A stretch of DNA of 64,000 nucleotides, from the NCBI GenBank assembly GCA_003676145.1, contig NAUB01000016.1:62001-126000 (forward strand), given 5' to 3'. Every line of letters starts with the position of its first letter. Position 1 is the stretch's first letter. The position numbers and the translations under genes are program-made. Below the pieces are notes generated by a model, which made no database searches, was not told where the DNA came from, and was given only the letters and a program-made list of their open reading frames with translations. Source of the DNA: a gamma proteobacterium symbiont of Stewartia floridana. GTDB lineage: Bacteria; Pseudomonadota; Gammaproteobacteria; Chromatiales; Chromatiaceae. This document shows positions 9,789 through 19,072 of the stretch, piece by piece.

Positions 9789-9903
9789 GAGATCGATGCC
9801 AAAGGAGAATAAACAGAAGGCATCAACTATTCATGACTGAACAGGTCCTTCAGATTCTACCCACAGGAACCGAGGTTGAGCACTATCTGTTCACGAGGTA
9901 CCT

Positions 9904-10761
9904 ATGTCGACATTGTGGGAAAAAATCACCCGGGACTGCAAGCTCATCAGCTTGCCTGATGTCTATATCCGACTAAAAACCATCATCGACACGCCGGAAT
10001 ATCGCCTCGACGATGTGGCCGATACCATCCGTAGTGACCCGGCCCTGACCACCCGTGTCCTGAAACTGATCAACAGCCCCTACTTTGGCCTGGCGAGTAA
10101 GATCGAGACCGTATTTCGCGCAGTCTCCCTGCTCGGCACACAACAGATTCATGACCTTACCCTGGCCACCTGCATCTCCGAGTCATTACATGAGCCGGCC
10201 GACAGCGCGTTTGACATGCAGGACTACTGGCGACGCAGTATCTTCTGCGGCCTGGTTGCCCAAGGCATCGCCAGACGCATGGGCCTGATCGACAGTGAAC
10301 GGTTGTTTGTCTGCGGCCTGCTGTTCGACCTCGGTCACCTGATCATGCATCAGAGCATACCTGAAGAGACCAAGCAGGCACTCCAGCATTCTCAACAACG
10401 CTGCCAACCACTGGTGGAAGTGGAGCGGGAACTGATCGGTCTCGATTATGCGCGGGTTGGCGCCACCCTGATGCGTCAATGGAGCTTCCCCCTCTGTCTC
10501 GTCGAGACCACAGAGTTTCATAACGAGCCGCTACGCGCCAAACACCACCCGGCGGAGACCGCAATGGTTCATATCGCGTCAATCGTGAGTGAAAACCTGA
10601 TGGGAAACGGCAAGCTGGGCGAAGGCCTCAACACCCCTCACCAAGCAGCGCTGGAGAGAACCGGTCTGGATCTGGCCGCCTGCCGCTCAATCGCTGAAGA
10701 GGTGGAACCCGGAATTGAGCATATCCTGCATACTATCTATCCGCTGAAAAACGCCTCCTAA
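9904..10761 (+). CDS. HDOD domain protein
   Basis: A 285-residue protein with one HDOD domain (about residues 15-215), a degenerate HD-type fold found in signalling proteins. Seen are LPDVYIRLKTIIDTPEY, the classic IRSDPALTTRVLKLINSPYFG segment, and VCGLLFDLGHLI. The metal-binding HD pair of true phosphodiesterases is not evident, so a regulatory rather than catalytic role is likely. In-frame stops lie upstream, so the ATG at 9904 is the only good start; ACGAGG precedes it. It has no output domain and its partner is unknown. Confidence 0.88.
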   Translation: MSTLWEKITRDCKLISLPDVYIRLKTIIDTPEYRLDDVADTIRSDPALTTRVLKLINSPYFGLASKIETVFRAVSLLGTQQIHDLTLATCISESLHEPADSAFDMQDYWRRSIFCGLVAQGIARRMGLIDSERLFVCGLLFDLGHLIMHQSIPEETKQALQHSQQRCQPLVEVERELIGLDYARVGATLMRQWSFPLCLVETTEFHNEPLRAKHHPAETAMVHIASIVSENLMGNGKLGEGLNTPHQAALERTGLDLAACRSIAEEVEPGIEHILHTIYPLKNAS

Positions 10762-10767
10762 GGCCTG

Positions 10768-11085
10768 TTAACGCTTGAGTGGACAGGTACTCCGGGTGTT
10801 AGGTCGCTTGCTGATCGTTTTGACCACACGCTTTTTTTGTGGCTTGGACTTCCGCTTCGGCTTTTTCTTCGGGGTGAGGGAGACTTTCGGCGCTTTGCGC
10901 ATCTCCATGGTGGAGAACGTACTGGTATCGATGGGTGCCCGCTGACTGCCCTTCGGCGGCGGTGATTGACTGTAGTGCACCTTGCCGTCTTCGTCATACC
11001 ATTTGTAGATCACAGCCTGAGCATTCAACGGCAGCAGTAGCAGCAACAGAGCAGCTGCTGACAAACATAGATTTCGTTCCTTCAT
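10768..11085 (-). CDS. Small exported DUF4124 protein
   Basis: A 105-residue protein with a signal peptide (MKERNLCLSAAALLLLLLPL then NAQA) and a DUF4124 core (VIYKWYDEDGKVHYSQSPPP), followed by a very basic tail rich in Lys and Arg. DUF4124 proteins are small periplasmic or envelope proteins of unknown function. The frame is open 27 codons upstream, but the ATG at 11085 places the signal peptide at the N-terminus. It lies downstream of gspB on the same strand with a 150-base gap. Confidence 0.85.
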   Translation of the reverse strand: MKERNLCLSAAALLLLLLPLNAQAVIYKWYDEDGKVHYSQSPPPKGSQRAPIDTSTFSTMEMRKAPKVSLTPKKKPKRKSKPQKKRVVKTISKRPNTRSTCPLKR

Positions 11086-11238
11086 CCTGCGTTCCTTGGG
11101 CTTAACCACACAAAAATTCAGTGAATAACCAATATACCCTAAACACTGAACAACAGGCCACACCACAGCCCCTGGCTTATCGGCTCGACCCTACCGTCTG
11201 TCCGGAGATGCGCTGATTTCCTGGATCACAGGCCCCGC

Positions 11239-11970
11239 TTAGAGATTTCCCAGGGGAAAAATAAACCGTTCCCCCATATGCTCCATAACCACCCCTTCAG
11301 GCAGTATCTCGATCAGCAAAGGACCTTCTGCCAGATAGTCTCCCTCCCGGTACTTCTCCATGTTGACCAGCACATAGCGTTTCAGTGGGCGAGGATCATA
11401 GCTGTGAATATCAATATTCATCGCCGGCAGATTGGATACGAACCCACCCGGCATATCGTGCAGCGGTATGGCCCTCGGTGGAGGCGGTGGTTTCGGGGCT
11501 GGCGGTGGGGCCTGGAGCGGTTTTGCGGTCACCTTGGGCTGGGCAGCCGGTTGTGTGGGTTTGGCGACAGTTTGGGCGGCTTGAGTCATCGGCTCGACGG
11601 GCTCTGCTTGAACCGCCGCCGTCACCGCCTTGGCTTGCGGCTTTACGCCAGGCGCAGCCTGACCGGATCTTACCGGTCTGGCCGTCAGCTCCCCGGAAGG
11701 ACGAGCAGGCTCGGCAATCGGGGCGGCTTTGGCGGCCGGCTCAGGCGCGGCCTTGGCCTGAGGTTGGGAATCCGTCTGGGGTCTGTTCTGAATGCCACCC
11801 AGGTAGAGACCGATTGCCAGAATGGCCAGCCCCACCAGCGACAGCAGACCCCACCTGAGACGACTGCCAGCCTGACTCTGCTGCTCCGAGGCTTGCGCTG
11901 AAATACCTGGCACCTTACCCAGTTTATGCTGCCGTTCCGCCTTTTTCAGGGCTTCCAGAATCAGCGACAT
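11239..11970 (-). CDS. gspB: General secretion pathway protein GspB (ExeB-like)
   Basis: Partner of GspA/ExeA in placing the type II secretion secretin in the outer membrane. The 243-residue protein has the family start MSLILEALKKAERQHKLGKVPG, one membrane helix (about residues 40-62), a long Ala/Pro/Lys-rich linker and a C-terminal periplasmic domain ending in MEHMGERFIFPLGNL, all typical of GspB. The start lies one base after the gspA stop, so the two genes form an operon. No other gsp genes are in the window. Confidence 0.92.
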   Translation of the reverse strand: MSLILEALKKAERQHKLGKVPGISAQASEQQSQAGSRLRWGLLSLVGLAILAIGLYLGGIQNRPQTDSQPQAKAAPEPAAKAAPIAEPARPSGELTARPVRSGQAAPGVKPQAKAVTAAVQAEPVEPMTQAAQTVAKPTQPAAQPKVTAKPLQAPPPAPKPPPPPRAIPLHDMPGGFVSNLPAMNIDIHSYDPRPLKRYVLVNMEKYREGDYLAEGPLLIEILPEGVVMEHMGERFIFPLGNL

Positions 11971-11971
11971 A

Positions 11972-13846
11972 TCAACGCTCCCCGCTCACCGGATTGGCGG
12001 CAAGGGTCGGGGTGCCCGAGGGTAGCTGCAGATTGTTCAGATAGACCTGGGTCTGCTGGCCCGCCACACCATCTGCATCGAGACCGTTTAGACGTTGAAA
12101 CGCCTCCAGTCGGGACTTGAGCGCCGTATCGAAGCGATCCAGCCCCTCAACCAGCACCAGCTCACCACCATCCACAAGACTGAGACGATTACGCAACCAG
12201 GTGACCGCCTCTCCCGTAGAGCCCTGACCAATCAATGCCAGACCGGCATGAGGCTTCCATAACATGACAAAACCTCCCCGCCAGTAACCCTTGAGCTGCT
12301 CCAGCTTGACCACACCCTGGGACTCACCGGTATCGACCAACAGCCAATCACCATCCACATGGGTAAGAAACAACAGGCGCTCCTGCCCATCCTGTTTCAG
12401 GCGAATCAACAGAGGACGATTCAAGCGCAGCAGAGTGCTCCAGTCGGCAAACTCACTCAAGCAGCGTAATCCATACTCCGGAGCCTGTCGGCAGGGATGG
12501 GAGGCAGTGTTCAGATTGATTGACTCATCCCACACCTGAAACAGCTTCTGGTAGCTGCTGAAACTGTTCTGCGGCTGTTTGAATAGCCCCTCCAGATCGA
12601 TCTCTCCGGGTGGGCTCTTCTCTTCCACATCCGGGTTTCCGGCGGTCTCACCATTGACCTCATCCGTTTCAGGGCCTGTGATCTCCGGCGGCTCTGTCAG
12701 TGCGGGCTGGAGCGGTACTTCCGGCTGCTCGACGGATGGCGGTTGCAACAACTCGGCAGACTGCACAAGGCTGGATTGGGAGTCGTCAGCCGTTGTCCCG
12801 GATTGTTGTGGTGGCTCAATCTCAGCCTGGGGAGTCGACTCACCGCCCTGAGGCATCTTGCCAACCTCTTCTGCGGATCTCTCCTTAAGCGGTTTCGTCG
12901 GTTGTGACTGGGACTCAACGCTCAGATCCACACTGGAGCTCTGGTCATTGTCATACCAGTACCAACCACCTGCAACGGCCAATAGCAACAGCAGACCGGC
13001 TGATACCCCAAGCATCAGACCAGGTTTGCGTTTCGCCTTGCGCCCTTTGACCTCCTTGGCAGAGCGCAACACCATGCGGGCATCGACTCTCTGTTTGCCA
13101 CTGGTATAGATCGCCAACAGCGCCCGCTCGCAGATGGTATTGATCAGCCGGGGTATGCCCCGGGAGTAGCGATGCAACAGCCACAGCGCGGTCGGGGTGA
13201 ACAGATCCTCCCGCTCACCGGCCACCGCCAGGCGATGACTGATATAGGCCCGGGTCTCCGCCTGGTTCAAGGGAGACAGATGGTAACGGGCGGTGATCCG
13301 CTGATCGACCTGGCGCAGCTCCTTGCGGTCGAGAATCTGCAGCAGTTCCGGTTGACCCACCAGAATGATGCGCAACAGCTTGTGTTGGGATGTCTCAAGA
13401 TTCGTCAGCAGGCGAACCTGCTCGAGTACTCTCGGACTCAGGTTCTGCGCTTCGTCCACCACCAGTACGGTATGTTTACCGGCACTGTGGATCTCCAGCA
13501 GATGCTTGGCCAGGCGATCACTGAGGTGTTTCAGGGAGTATGGTGGGCCTTTGTATGAGATTCCAAGCTCGTCACAGATGGTCGCCAGAAACTCCCGCCT
13601 GGAAAGCCGGGGATTGAGAATCAGCGCGACCTCCACATCCTCCAGCTGCTGGGCCAACAGACTTCTCAGCAACAGGGTTTTGCCTGTCCCGACCTCTCCT
13701 GTCAGGAGTACGAACCCACCATTCGGGCCAGCGCCATAGATCAGATGGGCAAGACTCTCCTCATGCCCCCGACTCAGATAGAGATAGCGGGGATCCGGGG
13801 TAATCGCAAACGGATTTTCCTTGAATCCAAAATCGCTGAATTTCAT
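11972..13846 (-). CDS. gspA: GspA/ExeA AAA ATPase
   Basis: Inner-membrane ATPase that, with GspB, acts on peptidoglycan so that the type II secretin can assemble. The 624-residue protein has an N-terminal AAA domain with Walker A GEVGTGKT and Walker B VLVVDEAQ, a membrane helix at about residues 277-297, a low-complexity periplasmic linker, a C39-peptidase-like domain (about 430-545), and a C-terminal type 1 peptidoglycan-binding domain (FQRLNGLDADGVAG). This is the full ExeA architecture. It follows the Sel1-repeat gene by 15 bases and precedes gspB. Confidence 0.94.
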   Translation of the reverse strand: MKFSDFGFKENPFAITPDPRYLYLSRGHEESLAHLIYGAGPNGGFVLLTGEVGTGKTLLLRSLLAQQLEDVEVALILNPRLSRREFLATICDELGISYKGPPYSLKHLSDRLAKHLLEIHSAGKHTVLVVDEAQNLSPRVLEQVRLLTNLETSQHKLLRIILVGQPELLQILDRKELRQVDQRITARYHLSPLNQAETRAYISHRLAVAGEREDLFTPTALWLLHRYSRGIPRLINTICERALLAIYTSGKQRVDARMVLRSAKEVKGRKAKRKPGLMLGVSAGLLLLLAVAGGWYWYDNDQSSSVDLSVESQSQPTKPLKERSAEEVGKMPQGGESTPQAEIEPPQQSGTTADDSQSSLVQSAELLQPPSVEQPEVPLQPALTEPPEITGPETDEVNGETAGNPDVEEKSPPGEIDLEGLFKQPQNSFSSYQKLFQVWDESINLNTASHPCRQAPEYGLRCLSEFADWSTLLRLNRPLLIRLKQDGQERLLFLTHVDGDWLLVDTGESQGVVKLEQLKGYWRGGFVMLWKPHAGLALIGQGSTGEAVTWLRNRLSLVDGGELVLVEGLDRFDTALKSRLEAFQRLNGLDADGVAGQQTQVYLNNLQLPSGTPTLAANPVSGER

Positions 13847-13861
13847 GGTCTTGTAAGCGGA

Positions 13862-14275
13862 TCAATCACAGCCGTCATCCGCCTCATCCTCATTTTCCTC
13901 GGCTATCTGGGTCGCCAGTTCGAGCCATTTGATCGCCTCGGTCTCACTGCGTTCCACCCATTGACCGGCAAGATAGATCTGACCCAGCTCATTGGCCGCC
14001 AGATAGTAGTAGCCATCCTCTGCGGCCTGTTTCAGCCAATTGACGCCCTGTTGGGTATTCTGCTTTGTCCCCCGACCATGCAGATAGAGCATGCCGAGCT
14101 GGAACTGGGCTTCCACATGGTCCCGCTTTGCCAGTCGCTTGAATGTCCGGTAGGCGGTGGTGTAATCGCCGCCTGTCAGCGCGGCCATACCATCAGCGTA
14201 GTCATCTGCAGTCGCTCCGGCGGAGAGCATCAACATCGACCAGGCCAGGAGCAGCTTAATTATCGTATTTCTCAT
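13862..14275 (-). CDS. Exported Sel1-repeat protein
   Basis: A 137-residue protein with a signal peptide (MRNTIIKLLLAWSMLMLSAG, then ATA before DD) and about three Sel1/TPR-like repeats: YADGMAALTGGDYTTAYRTF, EAQFQLGMLYLHGRG and AANELGQIYLAGQWV. Such repeats bind proteins, often at the envelope. The open frame starts 43 codons earlier, but that would bury the signal peptide, so the ATG at 14275 is chosen. It is the first gene of a unit with gspA and gspB, which suggests an accessory role in secretin assembly; that is inference. Confidence 0.85.
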   Translation of the reverse strand: MRNTIIKLLLAWSMLMLSAGATADDYADGMAALTGGDYTTAYRTFKRLAKRDHVEAQFQLGMLYLHGRGTKQNTQQGVNWLKQAAEDGYYYLAANELGQIYLAGQWVERSETEAIKWLELATQIAEENEDEADDGCD

Positions 14276-14477
14276 GATCACACTATTCTGACACAGGACC
14301 CCGTGATTACCAGAGGGGCTGAATGTTTTTTCGCGATCGATTTGGCGCCAGAATGTGGCCTGGAATGCAAACCTTGTATGAAACCGAACCTTCCCTCGAG
14401 CCAATCAATCCAGCCGCTTGATTGCAGCAAGTAAAAAGCGGCTGACGCAACTTTATCCGAGGAATCCGATCACATAA

Positions 14478-14503
14478 TTATCAACCCGGTAACTCAGTAT
14501 GAC
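14478..14503 (+). repeat. Dispersed intergenic repeat, copy A
   Basis: A 26-base stretch matching 21 of 26 positions with 35682-35707. The shared core is AACCCGG, two bases, ACT, one base, AGTATG. Both copies lie upstream of a plus-strand gene for an exported protein. Confidence 0.5.
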
Positions 14504-14608
14504 CCGTTCAACAATCTCAACCCATTAAAACGGAGATCAGGCAAGCCTTATGGTGTAATCTCCTGCCAACAAACAACACCATAGTAAAAACCCATATCAA
14601 GGTGCCAC

Positions 14609-15502
14609 ATGTACAGATTTGCTCTCATCCTGATACTTCTCACGATCGCGCTGCCCGTCTCGGCCCAACCACTGGTATCCGTCGAGTGGCTGGAACAGAA
14701 CAAGAACAAGCCTGACCTGGTGTTACTCGATCTGCAGAGCAACCAGAACTACCTTCGGTTTCATATCCCGGGATCGGTAAATACCGAATACAGCCATTGG
14801 CGGACGGAAAAAAAGGGGCAGCCCAAGGTTCTGCCCCCGGTCCCCATTATGGAGAAGCTGATCGGCTCCCTGGGCATCAGCAACAAAAGCCATGTGGTGC
14901 TGATCCCGCTCGGAGCCAGTGCCGGCGATGTGGCGGTGGCATCCCGGGTCTACTGGAGCTTCAAGGTACTGGGACACGATAAGGTTTCAATCCTGGATGG
15001 CGGCCTGATCGCCTATGCGGAGACCCGTAAATACCCCCTTGAAAAAGGCAATCATCAGCTCAAACCCGCCACTTTCAAGGCCAACTACCGAGCGGAGATG
15101 AATCCGGATGCGGAGGCGGTCAAACAGGCCATCAGCTCCGGCGCCCTGGCGGTGGATAACCGCACTCGTGCGGAGTTCCTAGGGATCTACAAAGGCGGCG
15201 CCAAGGAGCGTCCCGGCAGCCTGCCCGGCGCGGTAAATCTCAACTACGACTGGCTGACCGTCAACGGCAGCGGCAAACTGCACAAACTGGAGAATCTGAA
15301 GCAGATCTACACCGCCGGCAACGTGCCTCTGCAAGGAGCACAGATCAACTACTGCCACACCGGCAATCGTGCTGCGCTGGCGTGGTTTGTCTCACATGAA
15401 CTGCTTGGCAACAGCCAGGCCAAACTCTACGATGGCTCCACTCAGGAGTGGGCGGCAGATTCAACACTGCCGATGGATCGACAGGTTCAGCTGAACTTCT
15501 GA
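14609..15502 (+). CDS. Periplasmic sulfurtransferase with two rhodanese domains
   Basis: A 297-residue protein with a signal peptide (MYRFALILILLTIALPVSAQ). The first rhodanese domain (about 25-140) starts VSVEWLEQNKNKPDLVLLDL; the second (about 160-290) carries the catalytic loop CHTGNR with the cysteine near residue 249. It should transfer sulfur from thiosulfate or a related donor in the periplasm, which would fit a sulfur-metabolising bacterium. AAGGTG precedes the ATG. Only 29 bases separate it from the DUF255 gene, so the two are probably co-transcribed. Confidence 0.9.
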   Translation: MYRFALILILLTIALPVSAQPLVSVEWLEQNKNKPDLVLLDLQSNQNYLRFHIPGSVNTEYSHWRTEKKGQPKVLPPVPIMEKLIGSLGISNKSHVVLIPLGASAGDVAVASRVYWSFKVLGHDKVSILDGGLIAYAETRKYPLEKGNHQLKPATFKANYRAEMNPDAEAVKQAISSGALAVDNRTRAEFLGIYKGGAKERPGSLPGAVNLNYDWLTVNGSGKLHKLENLKQIYTAGNVPLQGAQINYCHTGNRAALAWFVSHELLGNSQAKLYDGSTQEWAADSTLPMDRQVQLNF

Positions 15503-15531
15503 GCCTGAGTGGACTAGGGTAAGCGCTACCG

Positions 15532-17919
15532 ATGCCAAGAGTTCTATTGATCGTTATCAGCCTGCTGCTTTTGCAAACGGCAGGCCATGCGGATGAGACC
15601 CTACATCTGGAGAGATCCGAGTCTATGACAAAGAAACTCTATCAGGCCTATCTGGATAAAGGCATTGGCTACCGACCGCGTACCGAGCATTTCAATAAGG
15701 ACGGCACCCCCAGTTTCATCAACCAGCTGATTCTGGAGGATTCTCCCTATCTGCTGCAGCATGCGCATAACCCGGTCGACTGGCACCCCTGGTCCGAGGC
15801 CGCCTTTCAGAAGGCCAAACAGCAGAACAAACCGATCTTTCTCTCGATCGGCTACTCAACCTGCCACTGGTGTCATGTGATGGAGCGGGAGAGTTTCGAG
15901 AATCTGCCGATCGCCGCCCTGTTGAACCGGGACTTCATCGCCATCAAGGTGGACCGGGAGAGCCACCCGGATGTGGATGAGGTCTATATGACCGCTGTGA
16001 TGCTGATGACCGGTCACGGGGGTTGGCCCATGTCCAGCTTCCTGACCCCCGATGGAAAGCCTTTCTATGGTGGCACCTATTACACCCCCGAACAGTTCAC
16101 CTCACTGCTGCAACAGGTGAACCAGCTCTGGAAAGAGCGACCTGACGATGTGATTGCACAGGCAGAAAAAGTGGCGGATGCGGTCGCTGAGAGCAACCGC
16201 CTGAGAGGTGAGGCAAAGGCGCTTGATGAGGGGGTCATCGCCCAGGCGCTGAATAGCATGCAGAACGCCTTCGATGAGATCCAGGGGGGCTTCGGACAGG
16301 CACCGAAGTTCCCCAGAGAGCCCTGGCTCTATCTGTTGCTCGACCAGGCGCAACGCCATGGGGATCAAGCCGCCCTGCAGATGTTGACAGTGACCCTGGA
16401 CCATATGGGACGGGGCGGCATCTACGACCAGGTGGCAGGAGGCTTCCATCGCTACTCCACCGACTATGAGTGGCTGGTGCCCCACTTCGAAAAGATGCTC
16501 TACAACCAGGCTCATCTCAGCCGCATCTACCTGGGTGCCTGGCGTATCACCGGCAGAGAGGATTTTCGCCGCATCGCCACTCAGACGCTCGACTATGTAC
16601 TGCGTGAGTTGACCTCACCGGATGGCGGATTCTACTCCGCAACCGATGCTGACAGCGAAGGCGAAGAGGGACTCTTTTTCACCTGGACCGAGGATGAACT
16701 GAACGCGGCCCTCGACAAGCAGCAGGCAAGCCTGGCGACCACCCTCTACGGCGTGACCCCATCCGGTAACTTCGAAGGTCGCAACATTCTCCACCTGCCG
16801 CAAACCCTTGCCGAGTTTGCCGATGAGAAAAAACGCTCATTGAGCGATCTGCTCACGCAACTGGAGCAGATCAATCAAATCTTGCTGGAGACCCGCAACA
16901 AACGCATCCCGCCCCTGAGAGATGACAAGATTGTCACCTCTTGGAACGGCATGATGATCACCGCGTTTGCCCAGGCTGCCGATCTGCTGGATAACACCAG
17001 CTACCGGGATGCGGCGCTCAAGGCCGCCGAGTTTCTCTGGCAGCAGAACCGATACAAACCTGGTTACCTATGGCGAGTCCATCTGAACGGACAGTCATCC
17101 ATTGCAGCCACCCAGGAGGATTACGCCTACCTGTCGGAGAGTTTTCTCTACCTCTACGATCTGACCGGCGAGCCGCTCTGGCTGGAGCGCGCCAAAGAGC
17201 TGGCCGGAGCCATGACCGGGCGCTTTCTCGATCGTCAGCAGGGCGGCTTTTTCATGAATGAGGCTGAGAGCAGTATCACCGGCATGGGACGCCCCAAGGA
17301 TGAGGGCGCTGACAATGCCATACCCTCGGGCAGTTCTGTGGCAATACACAGCCTGCAACGACTCTGGCAACGCAGCGGTGATCTGGACTTCCGCAAACAG
17401 ACCGATGGGCTGATATCCCGCTTTGCCCCGGCCCTGGAAGCGACACCGATCAGCTACGGATATCTGTTGAGCGCCGTAGCCGATCACCGGCATGGAGAAC
17501 TCGGTTCGAGGGCCTACGCCGGGCAGGGTGGCATCCGCATTCATGCCGACACCAGCCAGGCAGCAGAGCAAACCCTGCTGAACCTGAAGATCCAGATTCC
17601 GGACGGCTGGCACATCAACTCCAATCAACCCAGCGGCAAGGATCTGATTGCAACCCGCATGAGCTTGGCAGAACAGTCCAACGGCTGGCAGATGGGACCG
17701 GTAACCTACCCCAAGGGAAAACAGCAGAAACTCGCCTTCCAGCAACAGCCACTCTCTGTCTATGGGGGAGACATCAGCTTGCAGACGCTGCTGAAGCAGA
17801 TCGATGGAGATCATCCCGGTTCAACCACACTACCGGTTGAGTTACAGCTTCAGGCGTGTAACGACCAGGTCTGCCTGCCACCGGAAACCGTGACACTCTG
17901 GGTGGACCTTAACCGGTAA
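15532..17919 (+). CDS. Exported DUF255 (thioredoxin-like)/GH-like protein with DsbD-like tail
   Basis: A 795-residue protein of the YyaL/SSP411 family. After a signal peptide ([20 protein letters not shown]) comes the DUF255 thioredoxin-like domain with [15 protein letters not shown] and the CHWC pair near residue 110. An alpha/alpha-barrel region follows, of the six-hairpin-glycosidase type, with [15 protein letters not shown] and [11 protein letters not shown]. The last 135 residues resemble the N-terminal periplasmic domain of DsbD ([32 protein letters not shown]). Export and the DsbD-like tail suggest periplasmic thiol chemistry, whereas many family members are cytoplasmic. Its substrate is unknown. 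It follows the rhodanese gene. Confidence 0.85.
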   Translation: MPRVLLIVISLLLLQTAGHADETLHLERSESMTKKLYQAYLDKGIGYRPRTEHFNKDGTPSFINQLILEDSPYLLQHAHNPVDWHPWSEAAFQKAKQQNKPIFLSIGYSTCHWCHVMERESFENLPIAALLNRDFIAIKVDRESHPDVDEVYMTAVMLMTGHGGWPMSSFLTPDGKPFYGGTYYTPEQFTSLLQQVNQLWKERPDDVIAQAEKVADAVAESNRLRGEAKALDEGVIAQALNSMQNAFDEIQGGFGQAPKFPREPWLYLLLDQAQRHGDQAALQMLTVTLDHMGRGGIYDQVAGGFHRYSTDYEWLVPHFEKMLYNQAHLSRIYLGAWRITGREDFRRIATQTLDYVLRELTSPDGGFYSATDADSEGEEGLFFTWTEDELNAALDKQQASLATTLYGVTPSGNFEGRNILHLPQTLAEFADEKKRSLSDLLTQLEQINQILLETRNKRIPPLRDDKIVTSWNGMMITAFAQAADLLDNTSYRDAALKAAEFLWQQNRYKPGYLWRVHLNGQSSIAATQEDYAYLSESFLYLYDLTGEPLWLERAKELAGAMTGRFLDRQQGGFFMNEAESSITGMGRPKDEGADNAIPSGSSVAIHSLQRLWQRSGDLDFRKQTDGLISRFAPALEATPISYGYLLSAVADHRHGELGSRAYAGQGGIRIHADTSQAAEQTLLNLKIQIPDGWHINSNQPSGKDLIATRMSLAEQSNGWQMGPVTYPKGKQQKLAFQQQPLSVYGGDISLQTLLKQIDGDHPGSTTLPVELQLQACNDQVCLPPETVTLWVDLNR

Positions 17920-18019
17920 ACCAAAACAGGCCCTAGGGTAATCCCCAGTGCCCAAGCCAGGATGGAGCTCATAGAATAGAACTTCTGTAGATCAAGGAAC
18001 TGAGATACTGGAGTTTTCC

Positions 18020-19072
18020 ATGAACGGATCAGCAACCACATTTGGCACCAGTCAGTCATTTTCACCAAACCATCTGTTTGGGGCGACCCATACACCACTC
18101 AGCTCACCGGTTCGAAGTAACCAGGCTGTCGCACAGGAGGTTGCCAACCTGTTCAGGCAGGGCAGACAGGGAGAAGCGGTTGCTGTTTTAAACAACCAGA
18201 AACAGGCGCAACCTCCCGCTGTTCAGCAGGCGCTCGACCGGATGGTCAGCGCGGAGCTCCAGTACTCGATTTCACCAAACAGTGCATACAACGGCCTGAA
18301 CCTGTTTGCCAGCCCCGCAGAGATCGGTGCAGCCATCAGACAGATCAATGAAGCCGGCAGCGAGCCACCCGAGATGCCGGACACATCAACACTCTCCGAT
18401 CAGCAGAAGTTCGATGTCTACGCCAGCATTGTGCAGACCCGTGGTGATCAGGCCGCACAGAATGATCTTGCCAACGGCAACAGTGTCATCGTCGGCCTGC
18501 GCGCTGAAACCAACACCCTGGAAAACCGTGGCCGGGGTGTTTACGATGACCGCATCGCCGTCATCTCCAGGGAAGCCAATGGCACCGTTCATGTGGAGGA
18601 GTTCAATCAGGTTTCAACCGAACCCAGCGCACAATACGATGCCAATCTGGCCAGCCATCCTGACAACCGCTTCAGACGCCCGGTGGGTGTGGATGTCACA
18701 GGCGACGGCATCCGCGACCAGGGCAGACTGGCCACACCACAGACCATTCAGATGTATGAAGATACCCATCGCAATCCAGTCTCGGCAGGCGGCACTGATT
18801 TTGCCCTAAGACCGACACCGCACGCTGTTACCCAGGGACAGGGTGGCGTAGTGCGTTTCACCGCCGGAACCGGTTATGTGGATAACAGCAACCCGGCTAC
18901 CAACGATGACCTCAACCGCACGTTCAAGATACACTCAGGCAGCCGCACCAACACCGATTCTGCTGGCTGTACAACCGTGCACCCCAATGATTACGTGCGC
19001 TTCGAAAACAGCATCAGAACCAATCCGGGTCAGACCACCTGGAACTACCTGCTCACCGAGGTCTCACCATAA
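18020..19072 (+). CDS. Putative peptidoglycan-active protein with L,D-transpeptidase-like motif
   Basis: A 350-residue protein I do not recognise as a named family. It has no signal peptide. The N-terminal 110 residues are Ser/Ala/Gln-rich and look like a flexible targeting segment. The middle has DVTGDGIRDQG, an EF-hand-like acidic loop. Near the C-terminus KIHSGSRTNTDSAGC (His305, Ser314, Cys317) followed by TTVHPNDY resembles the His...S-x-G-C signature of YkuD L,D-transpeptidases and of some phage- and secretion-linked cell-wall enzymes. GGAG sits 6-9 bases before the ATG. Its stop overlaps the next gene (ATAA), which encodes an exported protein. A toxin or effector paired with a periplasmic protector is possible but unproven. 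Confidence 0.6.
   Translation: MNGSATTFGTSQSFSPNHLFGATHTPLSSPVRSNQAVAQEVANLFRQGRQGEAVAVLNNQKQAQPPAVQQALDRMVSAELQYSISPNSAYNGLNLFASPAEIGAAIRQINEAGSEPPEMPDTSTLSDQQKFDVYASIVQTRGDQAAQNDLANGNSVIVGLRAETNTLENRGRGVYDDRIAVISREANGTVHVEEFNQVSTEPSAQYDANLASHPDNRFRRPVGVDVTGDGIRDQGRLATPQTIQMYEDTHRNPVSAGGTDFALRPTPHAVTQGQGGVVRFTAGTGYVDNSNPATNDDLNRTFKIHSGSRTNTDSAGCTTVHPNDYVRFENSIRTNPGQTTWNYLLTEVSP

Noticed and set aside
9833-9973. Short plus-strand frame starting MTEQVLQILPTG before the HDOD gene
   Set aside because: It runs out of frame into the HDOD gene, has only a distant purine-rich stretch before its ATG and shows no family features.
11278-11901. Long plus-strand frame opposite gspB
   Set aside because: It is antisense to an Ala/Pro-rich linker, where GC-rich codons leave the other strand open. 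gspB is well supported.
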